NCBI GenBank assembly: GCA_029261595.1
Contig: JAJDAZ010000063.1
Span: 1 to 51,616, forward strand
Length of the DNA stretch: 51,616 nt
Direction: 5' to 3'
Origin: Nitrospinaceae bacterium
GTDB taxonomy: Bacteria > Nitrospinota > Nitrospinia > Nitrospinales > VA-1
A program made the translations under genes and the position numbers. The notes below the pieces were generated by a model. That model was not told where the DNA came from and searched no databases. It was given only the letters and a program-made list of their open reading frames with translations. This document shows, piece after piece, positions 30,919-41,040 of this stretch (the stretch's first letter is position 1; every line of letters begins with the position of its first letter).

Positions 30919-33072
30919 ATGAACCTCAACTTCCTCTCGCCCATTTTTCTCTTCGGCCTGCTCGGAATCGCCATCCCCATCCTGATCCATCTGATGACCC
31001 GGCGACAACAAACACGCATTCGTTTTTCGGCGGTCTATCTTTTGCTCCAGTCGAAAAAACGGGCGGTCAAAAAATCCACCCCCAACCGGCTCCTGTTATT
31101 ATTGATCCGGTGTCTCGGCATTCTCCTGCTCAGCCTGGCTTTGGCGCATCCAATATTTTCATTCAGCGGACCAGCGGATTTACTGCCCGACTCCCCTTCC
31201 GCCAGTGTTTTCATCCTGGACGATTCCTACAGCATGGGTTTTCGCTCCGAAGAGGGAACAGTATTCAATCAAGCGGTCTCCCGGTTGCTCAAACCCGTCG
31301 GCAAGATCCCGGCCAAAAGCGTTTACAGCATCGTTCTGGCTTCCTCGTCCACCCGGTTGTTGCAGGACTGGACAGAAGACCCGACGCTGGCCGCGAAACT
31401 ACTCAAAACCTCCAAGCCATCCTTTGAAACCACCAGCATCGGTAAGGCGGTGACAAAGGCCATCCAGCTACTGGAATCAGCCACTCAAAAGGATAAACGG
31501 ATTTATATTTTCACCGATCTGGATAAAAACGGCTGGAGGGAGGATGAGTTTTCCGATGCCGATCTTGCCAACAAACGCTATCCCGTGACCCTGGTGGACT
31601 TCTCTTCCCTTGGCACAGGGTCCAATCTCGCCGCCGTGCAGGAGGCGGAGGTCAGCCAGGAGTTTCTCACCAACAGCCGGGTCATCCGGGTGAAGTCCAA
31701 AGTGGCTAACCTGATGGAAGACCGCGCCATCAACGAACTGGATGCCTCTCTTTCAATCAACGGAAAACAACAGTCTGAGGGAACCTTGAAATTGGCCGCC
31801 GGGGAGGAGGTCAAAAAGGAATTCACCTTCCCGCTTAAAGGGAACGAACCGATAGAAGGCGTCGTCGAAATTCCCGATGATGCGCTTGGTGCAGACAACA
31901 AACGGTTTTTCTTTTTTCAGCCCGATCAAAAAATCAAGGTCCTGGTGGTCGATGGCGACCCCAAAACCGTCGCGCATCAACGGGAAACGTTTTATCTGGA
32001 AAACGCGCTCAACCCGTTCACGGTGGCCCTATCCAATATCGAGCCCACGATCTCCACGCTGGAACAATTGCAGGTGCGCGACCTGTTCGACTTTTCAGCG
32101 GTGATGCTGTGCAATGTCCGCGACCTGCCCTTCGACTACGAACGTCAACTGGAAAAATACGTCCGGCAGGGCGGCGCGCTGTTCATCGCGTTAGGCGACG
32201 AGATCGACCCCAAATTTTATAATGAAAAAATGGGCAATCTGCTCCCCGTGTCCATCAAGTCCCTTCATCAGGTGGGCCGGAGCGACGAACCCTTCCGACT
32301 GGACATTAAAAAAAGCGCCCATCCGGTCATGCAGGTTTTTAAAAGCAAATCGCTCGAAGAAATGAAAAGCATTCGTTTCAACTCCCTATACAGCGTGGAA
32401 CCCAGAGAGAACCGAAAATTCACCGTTCCCCTGAAATTCACCAACCAATACCCCGCCGTGGTGGAGACGGATGTCGGCAAGGGCAAGGTCGTGCTCTACG
32501 TTTCCAGCGTGGACCGGGATTGGAACAACTTTCCCATTCAACCGACGTTCCTGCCGTGGATTCAGCGCTGGGTGAAATATTCGGCCAAAGGACTGGAAAG
32601 CATCCAGAACAAGAATCTGCTGGTGGGAGAAACGTTTGAATGGAAGAAATCTGCGGCAGACAACTTCCTGTTTGTGGAATCCCCAGAAGGCAAAATCACC
32701 CAACTGGCGGGGACTACTTATGACGAAACTTTCACTCCGGGCGTGTACCGGCTGTTCAAAAAACCCAATGAGAAAAAAGAAAATTTCGCGCCTGCCGAAA
32801 CCCCGGAATCAAAAGTAATCCCCAAGCTACCGGAGAACGCCATTCCAGCGGGAACATTCACAGTGAACGTCGATACCACGGAATCGGTGGCGGAAAAAAT
32901 TTCTGAGGAAGAGGTTCAAAAACTTCTGGGCAACCTGCAGGTGCAGTTTTCATCCGGCGAGGATTCCCACCAAAATGCCGACCCCTCCAGCGGAACCCCT
33001 CTCGCCACCCCGTTTCTCCTGATGGTCGCCGGCATGCTCCTCTGGGAAGGTTTCATGGTGCGGCGGGAGTGA
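30919..33072 (+). CDS. BatA-like membrane protein with vWA domain
   Basis: 717 aa. The N-terminus MNLNFLSPIFLFGLLGIAIP and then LIHLMTRRQQTRIRFSAVYLL is the BatA N-terminal double-membrane domain; a second segment lies at about 57-75. A vWA domain follows (VFILDDSYSMGF with DxSxS), then a long region with a glutamine-amidotransferase-like stretch (IKVLVVDGDPK at about 335; EKYVRQGGALFIALGD). A final membrane segment is at about 695-712. It is the expected partner of the DUF58 protein. GC-rich, standard composition. Confidence 0.92.
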   Translation: MNLNFLSPIFLFGLLGIAIPILIHLMTRRQQTRIRFSAVYLLLQSKKRAVKKSTPNRLLLLLIRCLGILLLSLALAHPIFSFSGPADLLPDSPSASVFILDDSYSMGFRSEEGTVFNQAVSRLLKPVGKIPAKSVYSIVLASSSTRLLQDWTEDPTLAAKLLKTSKPSFETTSIGKAVTKAIQLLESATQKDKRIYIFTDLDKNGWREDEFSDADLANKRYPVTLVDFSSLGTGSNLAAVQEAEVSQEFLTNSRVIRVKSKVANLMEDRAINELDASLSINGKQQSEGTLKLAAGEEVKKEFTFPLKGNEPIEGVVEIPDDALGADNKRFFFFQPDQKIKVLVVDGDPKTVAHQRETFYLENALNPFTVALSNIEPTISTLEQLQVRDLFDFSAVMLCNVRDLPFDYERQLEKYVRQGGALFIALGDEIDPKFYNEKMGNLLPVSIKSLHQVGRSDEPFRLDIKKSAHPVMQVFKSKSLEEMKSIRFNSLYSVEPRENRKFTVPLKFTNQYPAVVETDVGKGKVVLYVSSVDRDWNNFPIQPTFLPWIQRWVKYSAKGLESIQNKNLLVGETFEWKKSAADNFLFVESPEGKITQLAGTTYDETFTPGVYRLFKKPNEKKENFAPAETPESKVIPKLPENAIPAGTFTVNVDTTESVAEKISEEEVQKLLGNLQVQFSSGEDSHQNADPSSGTPLATPFLLMVAGMLLWEGFMVRRE

Positions 33073-33144
33073 AAAGAAAAATAGAAATGGGTCAAATTGA
33101 TTTTTTAGCAAAAAATCTTACCTCTATCTAAAGTTTCGTCAATA

Positions 33145-34539
33145 TTATCCCTTTAAAACATAATAATACCTCCAGTTTTTTTTCAACTTTCTGACGACTT
33201 CCACAGGATCAAAACCTAGAGATTTCAATTGCACAACGATTAAAAGGCATTCTAATTTATCAGTGGCTACCCACAAATCATCCTCCGAGAAAGTGCTGTC
33301 TTTTTTGGAACTGTAATGGGTAAAGTAGTTTCTTGTTTTAACGAGTTTAGCAATATAGTCTTCCTCGAACCCAAATACTTCCTGCACCTCTTTAGGTAAT
33401 TTGTTCATCAGCTTGCCTAACCTTTGCCGAAGGCTTGGATGATTCATATTGTTTATTTTTCCTTCAATCTCTTTCCGTTGCTCCATTGAACAGTTAGCAG
33501 GGATTGCCGAAATAAGAGCATCTCGAACTTCAACAAATTTATTTTTACTCATTAATGGATGGTTAAAATTAATTCGAGCATAAATCTCCAACGCCTGCAT
33601 GTAATTTAAAAAATGGGAAAGTGTTTTTTTGTTAATTTCAGAAAATTGACTGTGGAATAGGTTTCGAATAGGACGTTCGATAAGTTTTCTAGAAAACCAA
33701 ATATCAAATACTTTTTTTAGTTTCCGCCTGGCTCGAGGAAATGAAAAAATAACGTCCCCTGGGTGGTATTTTCCAAAATCAAAATTTGCTTTTTCAAATA
33801 GTGGAATATAGATCTCAAAAAGATCAGAGCCCTCATTTGGATAATCTTTATTAAAACACTCAATTCTCCTCATACTCACAGCGTGTCCCATTAGTAAAGA
33901 AAATAGTTGCTCTAATGAGAATGGCATTTCCCATAGATTATTTTTATCAATTAGGGAATTGGTTTCAATAGTAACTCCAGGTGTATGTGTCCAGTCGACA
34001 TTTGTATAGCTAAAGTCTTTTTTAAATGATAGAGGATGGGAAGTTTTGATCTTTCCCATTAAAGATGGAACTTCCACGTTAAATAAAGTCTCTATACTTT
34101 CACACGAAACTTTATTAATAACTTTTTTGGGTGTTTTAGGAAAATGTTTGAACCTAAAAGGAGAGTATTGGAGCCAATTTTCGAAATTAGATAAATAAAC
34201 TGTTAAGGAATCAAATGTGATTTCTTGGTCTGAGCCAAAGTGCCCGCCGATTATGCATAGATTTGCTACGATCTCTTGAGTTTCTATACCGCCGCCTGAA
34301 CCTCCACTACTTCCAAAGGCACTTGTAAGGGTTACCTTTTCTCCATGAAATAGGGTTCCATTCATCGGCCCCTTTTTTCTAGACGAATAGTTTAGAAAAT
34401 GGACTAGAGAATTTTTTTGTCCATCCAGCTTTAATGAAATTCCGTGAGGTGTTAAATGCAGGACACCACGGAATTTTTCCTCTGGCTTTGATGATATCCA
34501 CCATGTGCCTAAATATTCGTAAGACTTAGAAAGTTCCAT
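33145..34539 (-). CDS. apeA: ApeA-like HEPN anti-phage defence protein
   Basis: 464 aa from the ATG at 34537-34539, which GAGGGG precedes by 11 nt; a GTG four codons earlier is possible but too close to that site. The N-terminal half starts with YEYLGTWWISS and EKFRGVLHLTPHGISLKL, as in the ApeA N-terminal domain. Near the C-terminus, RNYFTH (407-412 counted from the GTG) gives the RX4H motif of HEPN ribonucleases, in KLVKTRNYFTHYSSKK. HEPN proteins of this type are known single-gene anti-phage systems thought to cut RNA on infection. The gene is AT-rich compared with BatA and CobW neighbours, which fits an acquired defence gene. No partner gene is next to it. Confidence 0.8.
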   Translation of the reverse strand: MELSKSYEYLGTWWISSKPEEKFRGVLHLTPHGISLKLDGQKNSLVHFLNYSSRKKGPMNGTLFHGEKVTLTSAFGSSGGSGGGIETQEIVANLCIIGGHFGSDQEITFDSLTVYLSNFENWLQYSPFRFKHFPKTPKKVINKVSCESIETLFNVEVPSLMGKIKTSHPLSFKKDFSYTNVDWTHTPGVTIETNSLIDKNNLWEMPFSLEQLFSLLMGHAVSMRRIECFNKDYPNEGSDLFEIYIPLFEKANFDFGKYHPGDVIFSFPRARRKLKKVFDIWFSRKLIERPIRNLFHSQFSEINKKTLSHFLNYMQALEIYARINFNHPLMSKNKFVEVRDALISAIPANCSMEQRKEIEGKINNMNHPSLRQRLGKLMNKLPKEVQEVFGFEEDYIAKLVKTRNYFTHYSSKKDSTFSEDDLWVATDKLECLLIVVQLKSLGFDPVEVVRKLKKNWRYYYVLKG

Positions 34540-34624
34540 ATTAAATGTCACCCCTCATTACAAAACAAACTTACATTCCCAAAACCCTGTTCGAAATAAA
34601 CGCCAAGGTGAACATAGTTAATTA

Positions 34625-35599
34625 CTAAAAAACCATGCACCCCTTCACCCCTTCCTCCAGGCGTTGCCGGTCCAGGTCGCGGCCAATGAAGACCATTTTG
34701 TTGATGCGGGATTCGTCGCCCCAGGGGCAGTCGTCCTGACCATCGAACATCATGAACACGCTTTGGAAGATGTGACGCTTATCGGAGCCTGCAAGATTCA
34801 ACACTCCTTTCGCCCGCATCACGTCCATGCCCTCCATGATAAGAAGCATCTGCAACCAGTTCACGAACCGGACACGGTCCATCTCGCCCTCCAGAGTGAT
34901 GCTTACGGAAGTGATCTCGGAATCGGAATGGCTGTGTCCGTCATGCTCGTCTATTCCGGGGAAAGATTCGGATTGCTGGACCGATTCCAGATCGAACCCG
35001 CCGATATTTAAAATCTCATCAAGTTCGATTCCTGCGTTCTGCGTTTGAAAAATTCTCGCGGTGGGATTGATACTACGAATTTTGGTGTCCACTTTGGCTA
35101 TTTCATCCGCGGACACCAGATCGATCTTGTTCAATAATATCACGTTGGAAAACGCGATCTGCTCCCACGCCACATCGACTTCATCCAGTTGCCTCCAGAA
35201 ATGCTTAGCATCGACCAGAGTGACGATACCGTCTAGTTTGAGCGTGTCATTTACTACATCTTCCAGTAAAAACGCCTGCGCGATCGGCCCCGGTGACGCA
35301 AGGCCTGTGCTTTCAATTAAAATGGAATCGAATTTATCGTGCCGCTCGATCAATCGGTTGAGGGTGGCGATGAGGTCCCCCTTGATCGAACAGCAGATGC
35401 ATCCGTTATTCATTTCAAAAATATCTTCGTCGGCGCCGATCACCAGATCGTGGTCTATCGGAATTTCGCCGAATTCGTTTTCGATCACGGCGATGCGTTT
35501 GCCGTGGTTCTCTTTGAGAATATAATTGAGGAGCGTGGTTTTCCCCGCTCCCAGAAAGCCGGACAATAAGGTCACGGGCAAAACTTGTTTATCGGACAT
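34625..35599 (-). CDS. CobW/ZNG-family GTP-binding metallochaperone
   Basis: 324 aa. The P-loop GFLGAGKT is at 14-21, the GTPase continues with VIENEFGEIPID, and the metal motif CICC is at 67-70 (NNGCICCSIKGDL). An NKID nucleotide specificity motif lies in LLNKIDLVS, and a His-rich stretch (DEHDGHSHSDSE) precedes the CobW C-terminal domain. The family hands zinc, cobalt or similar metals to target proteins under GTP control. Which metal cannot be told; no Zur box or cobalamin riboswitch was seen upstream. Confidence 0.94.
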   Translation of the reverse strand: MSDKQVLPVTLLSGFLGAGKTTLLNYILKENHGKRIAVIENEFGEIPIDHDLVIGADEDIFEMNNGCICCSIKGDLIATLNRLIERHDKFDSILIESTGLASPGPIAQAFLLEDVVNDTLKLDGIVTLVDAKHFWRQLDEVDVAWEQIAFSNVILLNKIDLVSADEIAKVDTKIRSINPTARIFQTQNAGIELDEILNIGGFDLESVQQSESFPGIDEHDGHSHSDSEITSVSITLEGEMDRVRFVNWLQMLLIMEGMDVMRAKGVLNLAGSDKRHIFQSVFMMFDGQDDCPWGDESRINKMVFIGRDLDRQRLEEGVKGCMVF

Positions 35600-35763
35600 C
35601 GAATTTTCCTTTGGTTTGAATCAATCTGATAAATGAATCGAACCATAGTCACAAAAATACCCTACCGGGGCAATCATTTTATAATCTACCCGTCTGGGAT
35701 ATGAACCTCCCCATTTTAGTGAACCGGACTTGAGATTCCTGTCATTTCTGTCAAACTATTACC

Positions 35764-38292
35764 ATGATTTCAAGGTTCCCATTCGAAAAATTATCGCGGC
35801 AATCCCAGGCGGTTTTGATCTGCGGGTTCATCCTGGCCATTATCACCCTGTTCAATATCTGGGAGCAACAGGAAGATGACTGGTACGACGAACTCAACCA
35901 GGACGTCCTGGAAAACACCCTCATTCTTGGGGGAAAGCTGGAAGTCATCGAACGCGAACTTCAGGGGTTTTTATCGCTCTACAACGCTTCTGAGTTTGTC
36001 AGCCCGGAAGAATTTGAAACCTACGCGATTCCTATTTTAAAAAACAACACCTACATCCAGAGCTTGAGCTGGCTTCCCCGGATTTCCCATTCGCAAAGAG
36101 AATTTTACGAAGAAAAAATGACCACGGTGGGTTTTCCCGATTACCACGTCACCGAGGAATCGTCCGAAGGTGTTTTGATCCCGGCCCAGGAACGGGAAGA
36201 ATATTTCCCCGTCCATTACGTGGAACCCCTGAAAAGAAACGATCCCCGGTTTGGCTTTGACCTGGCCAGCATTCCTTCCATTCAAAAGATCATCAGCGAT
36301 TCGCGCGATACCGCCAAAATCATGGCCACCGAAAAGTTCACGCATCTCCAGGATAACGAGAATCATGCGGGAATTTTTGTGATCGCACCATATTATGAAA
36401 CCAATACGATTCCTGTGAGCCTGGAAATTCGCCGTGAAAAGCTGAACGGTTTTCTCGCCGGGTTTTACCGGGTGGGGGAAATGATGAACCAGATGGTCCA
36501 GCCCTACCAGGCCCAGGGTATTAACCTTGTAGTCTATGACGGAGACACGACCGACGAGAAAAACAGGCTTTTCGGAGAACGACTCCCCAACCCTCGCCGA
36601 GAATTTAAAAACCTGATCCATTTCGCAAACCGCAACTGGTTCCTGCTCTGGCAGGGAACCGATGAATTCCAGGATGGGCCTAAAAAGTCATCTGCCTGGT
36701 GGGTGGCGGGAAGCATTCAGATTTTTGCGATTTTCCTGGCCATCATTTTTGAAATGATGTCGACCCGCACCCGGCAGGTTACCGAGCAGGTCCGCATCCG
36801 AACGGAGGAATTGACAGGTGCCAACGAAAATTTAAGACTGGAAATCGACGCCCGCAGCAAGGCGGAAAAAGAACTGCAAGTAGCCAAGGAAGAAGCGGAG
36901 TCGGCCAATAAAGCCAAGAGCACCTTTCTGGCCAATATGAGCCACGAAATACGAACTCCAATGAACGCCATACTGGGCTACTCTCAGATTTTAAAACACA
37001 GCAAGCACATTGACGCCGGCGAAAAAAGCAAAGTCGATAATATTTTGCGAAGCGGCGATCATCTGTTGCACATCATCAACGACATCCTCGACATCTCCAA
37101 GATCGAAGCGGGAAAAATGGAACTGAACTCCACCGATTTCGATCTCATCGAATTGATCCGTGAAATTTCCGCCATGACGAAACCCCGTTGTGAGGAAAAG
37201 CAAATCGCGTGGAACGTGGAATGCCCGGAAGCAAATTCTCTGCCGGTTCAGGGGGATGAAATCAAATTGAAACAGATTCTTATCAATCTGCTGGGCAACG
37301 CGGTGAAGTTCGTGGACACAGGTGAAATCACCTTGCGGGTGATCCTTAAAAAGGATAATCAATTTCTGTTTGAAGTGATCGATACCGGACAAGGCATCGC
37401 CAAGGAACACCAGGGGAGCGTCTTTGAGCCCTTTCACCAGGAAGTGGAAGGCGTTAAAAAGGGCGGCACCGGTCTGGGCCTGGCCATCGTCAAAAAGCAA
37501 ATTGAACTCATGGGCGGAAAAATGACCTTAAGTTCAGAACCGGGAAAAGGCTCCCGATTTTCTTTTACCTTGCACCTGCCGCCCGCAAAAGACGCGATGA
37601 TCGCCAGCCGCAAAAAAAGGAACCAATTTTTCCGGTTGCCCCACGGCGTAAAAATCAATGCCCTGGTGGTCGATGACAATGAGCAAAACCGGGAGGTGCT
37701 GTCGGAAATTCTCATCGGCGCCGGACTCGATGTCGCCACCGCCATCGACGGGAAAGACGCTCTGGAGAGGACGCGCCGACAAGTTCCTGACATCGTATTC
37801 ATGGATTTGCGCATGCCTGTGATGGACGGTTTTCAGGCACTGGACGCCATGAAAAAGGAGCTCGACCCCCACCCCAAACTGGTGGCGATCTCCGCTTCAG
37901 CTTTTGAATATCAGCGCGAATCCACTTTGCTGAAGGGATTTGATGATTTCATTCCCAAGCCCTTTCATGTGGAAGACATTTTTAATTGTCTGAAAAACCT
38001 GCTCGGCTTGGAATTTCTCAATGAAGAGATGGAATTTTCATCTGAAAAAACTGGACCTGAAAAATGGATGGAACTTTCCGAAATCCAGTTGCCCGAGGAC
38101 CTGCTCGATCGACTGAAAACCGCCGCAGATTTATCCAACCTCACCGATCTCAAGCTCTGCATGAAAGAATTGAAATCGCTTGGCAACGGGGGCCACAGCC
38201 TGCTTGAGCACCTGCGACCCTTTGTGGGAAAATTTGACATGAAGGGAATCCTCACAATTTTAAAACAGGTGGATCATGAACCAGAACCTTGA
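35764..38292 (+). CDS. Hybrid sensor histidine kinase with CHASE domain
   Basis: 842 aa. Membrane segments at about 17-32 and 312-330 bracket a periplasmic CHASE domain ([26 protein letters not shown]). A short coiled coil leads to HisKA with the phospho-acceptor His394 in [16 protein letters not shown]. The ATPase domain has the N box ([10 protein letters not shown], about 507-516) and G boxes ([15 protein letters not shown]). A receiver domain follows with D637/D638, D681 in VFMDLRMP, and K in PKPFH. It should sense an extracellular small ligand and pass phosphate to its own receiver. The next gene overlaps it by 17 bp, so the two are translated together. Confidence 0.96.
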   Translation: MISRFPFEKLSRQSQAVLICGFILAIITLFNIWEQQEDDWYDELNQDVLENTLILGGKLEVIERELQGFLSLYNASEFVSPEEFETYAIPILKNNTYIQSLSWLPRISHSQREFYEEKMTTVGFPDYHVTEESSEGVLIPAQEREEYFPVHYVEPLKRNDPRFGFDLASIPSIQKIISDSRDTAKIMATEKFTHLQDNENHAGIFVIAPYYETNTIPVSLEIRREKLNGFLAGFYRVGEMMNQMVQPYQAQGINLVVYDGDTTDEKNRLFGERLPNPRREFKNLIHFANRNWFLLWQGTDEFQDGPKKSSAWWVAGSIQIFAIFLAIIFEMMSTRTRQVTEQVRIRTEELTGANENLRLEIDARSKAEKELQVAKEEAESANKAKSTFLANMSHEIRTPMNAILGYSQILKHSKHIDAGEKSKVDNILRSGDHLLHIINDILDISKIEAGKMELNSTDFDLIELIREISAMTKPRCEEKQIAWNVECPEANSLPVQGDEIKLKQILINLLGNAVKFVDTGEITLRVILKKDNQFLFEVIDTGQGIAKEHQGSVFEPFHQEVEGVKKGGTGLGLAIVKKQIELMGGKMTLSSEPGKGSRFSFTLHLPPAKDAMIASRKKRNQFFRLPHGVKINALVVDDNEQNREVLSEILIGAGLDVATAIDGKDALERTRRQVPDIVFMDLRMPVMDGFQALDAMKKELDPHPKLVAISASAFEYQRESTLLKGFDDFIPKPFHVEDIFNCLKNLLGLEFLNEEMEFSSEKTGPEKWMELSEIQLPEDLLDRLKTAADLSNLTDLKLCMKELKSLGNGGHSLLEHLRPFVGKFDMKGILTILKQVDHEPEP

Positions 38293-39403
38293 AGAGCCGG
38301 GCGATCTTAGAATTCTGATTGTGGACGACACCCCGGCCAACATCGACGTCCTGGATCTGTTTCTGGAAAAAGAAGGCTATAAAATTTCAGTCGCCCAGAA
38401 TGGCGAATCTGCATTGGAGCTGGCCAAGCGTATTTTACCCGACCTGATCCTGCTCGATGTGATGATGCCGGGCATCGATGGATTCGAAACCTGCCAACGC
38501 TTAAAATCCAACGATGCGACCAAAGAAATCCCTATAATATTTATCACGGCCAGGAATGAAACGACGGATATCGTCAAAGGATTTTCCATGGGCGGTGTGG
38601 ACTACATCACCAAACCCTTCAGCCAGGAGGAAGTTTGTGCCCGCATCCATCTTCATCTCAAACTGAAAACGTTGATGGCCGACCTGGAAACAAAGAACAA
38701 GAAGCTGGCAGAACTGAATGATTTGAAAAATAAATTTTTGGGAATGGCTTCGCATGACCTCAGAAATCCGATTTCAACCATCCAGGGATTTTCAAAAATC
38801 ATGCTGGATCATGAAAAAACTCTTGAGGAAGACGCTAAAAAAGAATTTCTTCAATCCATCCATAAAGTGAGCCATGACATGCTGACCCTCCTTGAAGACC
38901 TTCTGGATGTTTCCATCATCGAAAGCGGTAAACTCGATCTTCATCTCAATCCAAGCTCATTGAAGCAATTGGCCGAAGAACGCGTCCGCATGTATCAGGT
39001 GATGGCGGACCGAAAAAATCTCACCACGCATCTGGATATGGATGATATTGCAGAATTTTCCTTCGATGCAAACCGGATCAGCCAGGTCATGGACAATCTA
39101 TTGAGCAACGCCATCAAGTTTTCCCCGCCTGGGAAAGAAATATTTATCTGGCTGGGGCAGGAAAAGGGCCAGGCCAAATTCAGCGTTCGCGACCAGGGTC
39201 CGGGAATCTCCCCTGAAGATCAGGACAAGCTGTTCAAACATTTCCAGAAACTGAAGGCCCGGCCCACGGCGGATGAGCCCAGTCACGGTTTGGGGCTCGC
39301 CATAGCCAAAAGAATGATTGAAGCGCACCAAGGGAAAATCACCGTCGAAAGCCATCCCGAATCGGGGGCCACTTTCAGCTTTGCCCTTCCAATGAATCAT
39401 TGA
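38276..39403 (+). CDS. Receiver-histidine kinase protein
   Basis: 375 aa. The N-terminal receiver has D17/D18, phospho-acceptor D61 in [12 protein letters not shown]91 and K in TKPFS. A helical linker leads to HisKA with His160 in [16 protein letters not shown], then an ATPase domain with [18 protein letters not shown] and [11 protein letters not shown]. There is no membrane segment. A CAGGTGG site before its ATG lies inside the upstream gene. It is probably the second step of a phosphorelay fed by the hybrid kinase; no DNA-binding output gene is adjacent. Confidence 0.96.
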   Translation: MNQNLEEPGDLRILIVDDTPANIDVLDLFLEKEGYKISVAQNGESALELAKRILPDLILLDVMMPGIDGFETCQRLKSNDATKEIPIIFITARNETTDIVKGFSMGGVDYITKPFSQEEVCARIHLHLKLKTLMADLETKNKKLAELNDLKNKFLGMASHDLRNPISTIQGFSKIMLDHEKTLEEDAKKEFLQSIHKVSHDMLTLLEDLLDVSIIESGKLDLHLNPSSLKQLAEERVRMYQVMADRKNLTTHLDMDDIAEFSFDANRISQVMDNLLSNAIKFSPPGKEIFIWLGQEKGQAKFSVRDQGPGISPEDQDKLFKHFQKLKARPTADEPSHGLGLAIAKRMIEAHQGKITVESHPESGATFSFALPMNH

Positions 39404-39414
39404 AAGAGTCCACG

Positions 39415-39454
39415 CAAAAAAAAAGGCAGACCGCCAAAAATCGACGATCTGCCT
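39415..39454 (-). terminator. Rho-independent terminator of the cytochrome c gene
   Basis: On the minus strand AGGCAGA and TCTGCCT form a 7-bp stem with a 17-nt loop and are followed by a run of eight T (39416-39423). It lies 24 bp after the cytochrome c stop codon. The long loop makes it less ideal than usual. Confidence 0.8.
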
Positions 39455-39477
39455 GCAGGCTGGGGAGGTAGAACAGC

Positions 39478-39912
39478 CTACTTTACCCAAGTACTTCTGA
39501 TGTATTTAACAACATCCCAGATCTGGTCGTCCTTCAAGGTTTTGCCATGAGCGACCATGCCGGTCCCCTTGGAACCCTTTTTAATGACATGGAACATCTG
39601 ACCGGCGGAAATGCTTTTCATGGTCTCGGCACAGGCAAAGTTTCTGGGTTTCGGTTTCAAAGCCGCGCCCAATTTACCAGCTCCGTCACCCTTGGCGCCA
39701 TGACACATTTTGCACGCCATTGGTTTAGCGGTTTTATCATAAATTGCCTTACCTTTTGCCGCGTCTGCCTTGGCGGTTTTATCCATTTTTACCACGTTGG
39801 CAGGAGCCGCTTTGGTTTTCCTGGGTTGAGGACATTTGCCCCCTGCGTAAGCCGACCCGACTGCGAAGAACGTGAACAGAGTCAGTATTGTCATTACCAT
39901 TGTCTTTTTCAT
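39478..39912 (-). CDS. Secreted class I cytochrome c
   Basis: 144 aa. The signal peptide MKKTMVMTILTLFTFFAVGS ends at AYA (23). Haem is attached at C67/C70/H71 (CKMCH), and M119 in GTGMVAHGKTL is the probable sixth ligand. The C-terminal helix DQIWDVVKYIRSTW is the usual one. The N-terminal 40 residues after the signal are Lys-rich and Ala-rich. It should be a small periplasmic electron carrier. AAGGAGG precedes the ATG. It lies 46 bp after the cupredoxin-like gene on the same strand, so the two are probably co-expressed; both would suit electron transfer from Nxr, which is inference. Confidence 0.95.
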   Translation of the reverse strand: MKKTMVMTILTLFTFFAVGSAYAGGKCPQPRKTKAAPANVVKMDKTAKADAAKGKAIYDKTAKPMACKMCHGAKGDGAGKLGAALKPKPRNFACAETMKSISAGQMFHVIKKGSKGTGMVAHGKTLKDDQIWDVVKYIRSTWVK

Positions 39913-39958
39913 TTCCTTACCTCCTTGATGGTCATGTGATTATTAATGCTCGCTTTGC

Positions 39959-40768
39959 TTATTTGGAAGCCAGTTCGTATTCTGCTTTGGCTTCCGCCCC
40001 GCCAGCCACCGTGATTTCCTGAGTCACCTCTCCCACGTAAGGATGCCAGGCGGTTACTTTGTATTTGCCGGCAGGAATATTGTCTATCTTGAAAGAACCG
40101 TCCGCGCCGCTGATGGCATAGTAAGGATTCCAAACGATCCTGCCATCCGCTTCCATGTAGTTATGCTGATCGCACTGCAGGAAAAAATGCTTGTCTTTTT
40201 TCTGCTTGAAACGCTTGAAGGTTTTAGTCACATCAGCAGAACTGCCCTTTGAAGGCAACGGTTTGTTGAACAGGGTCTTGCGATTGGCGCCTGCCACTGA
40301 GTATCCATGCGGATTGTGCAGGATTTCAGCGTCCTGATTGGTGATTGCCAATAACCCCTCTTTCTGGCCTTTGGGAGTTTTCCGAATGACCATCATCTTT
40401 GGAAAAATATCACACATCTTAAAATCGACTTTTTCGATTTCCGTCGACCAAGCCTTTCCTTTCGTGATGTTCTCAATGAACACAACCGTATTCATGAGTT
40501 TACCGTCCTTAACCTCGACCTTCTGACGGGGGCGAATATTTCCATCTTTGGTATCAGGATGAGTCGCGCAAAACTCAACGTTCTTCCCTTTATTCAAGTC
40601 TTCCATAATGGGAACTGGAACATCCCCTTTAAAGCTGACAACCCCACTGATGGAACCGCCACCACTCACTTCACCGCCTTCATACTTGGCCTTTTTGGCA
40701 AATACGACCTGCGCTCCCAAAGTCAGGGAAACCGCAGATACCAACACTCCCAGCATAAGTTTTTTCAT
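39959..40768 (-). CDS. Secreted cupredoxin-like protein with C-terminal beta-sandwich domain
   Basis: 269 aa. The signal peptide ends near FAKK (24). The start of the mature part has GGGSISGVVSFKGDVPVP. A likely type 1 copper site is visible: H151 in AEILHNPHGY, then C199, H202 and M205 in CDQHNYM. The C-x2-H-x2-M spacing equals that of amicyanin. The last 55 residues (AISGADGSFKIDNIPAGKYK, VTAWHPYVG) form a carboxypeptidase-regulatory-like beta-sandwich. Paralogues of this layout occur beside cytochromes in chemolithotrophs. Copper binding is predicted from the ligands only. Confidence 0.85.
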   Translation of the reverse strand: MKKLMLGVLVSAVSLTLGAQVVFAKKAKYEGGEVSGGGSISGVVSFKGDVPVPIMEDLNKGKNVEFCATHPDTKDGNIRPRQKVEVKDGKLMNTVVFIENITKGKAWSTEIEKVDFKMCDIFPKMMVIRKTPKGQKEGLLAITNQDAEILHNPHGYSVAGANRKTLFNKPLPSKGSSADVTKTFKRFKQKKDKHFFLQCDQHNYMEADGRIVWNPYYAISGADGSFKIDNIPAGKYKVTAWHPYVGEVTQEITVAGGAEAKAEYELASK

Positions 40769-40827
40769 TTTTTCACCTCTCTCAGATTACTTTCAACTTC
40801 TCTAAATAAAAACCACTTGGAATCACT

Positions 40828-41040
40828 CTATATTGAATAATCGTCCCAATTGTTTGATGGTTCCTCCGGGAACTCAAAAGGATTAATCCTGGGACGTCTT
40901 TTAGGTTTGATTTCAATCCGGCTATTTTGCTTGCCCTGAGCCGCATAGTATTGATCCCAAAAACGTTTACTCGATTCTTTTGTTTTCACGACTCTTTTTA
41001 ATTTTCCCTTGGCGTTGAATATCCTGATTTCCTCAAACAT
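40828..41040 (-). CDS. Small basic protein, unknown
   Basis: 70 aa, with AAGGAG 6 nt before the ATG, an excellent site that supports a real gene. The sequence is rich in Lys and Arg (KGKLKRVVKTKESSKRFWDQ; EIKPKRRPRINPFEFP) and aromatic residues, with an acidic end (WDDYSI). No family, signal or membrane segment. It lies 59 bp upstream of the cupredoxin-like gene on the same strand and may belong to that transcript. Confidence 0.7.
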   Translation of the reverse strand: MFEEIRIFNAKGKLKRVVKTKESSKRFWDQYYAAQGKQNSRIEIKPKRRPRINPFEFPEEPSNNWDDYSI

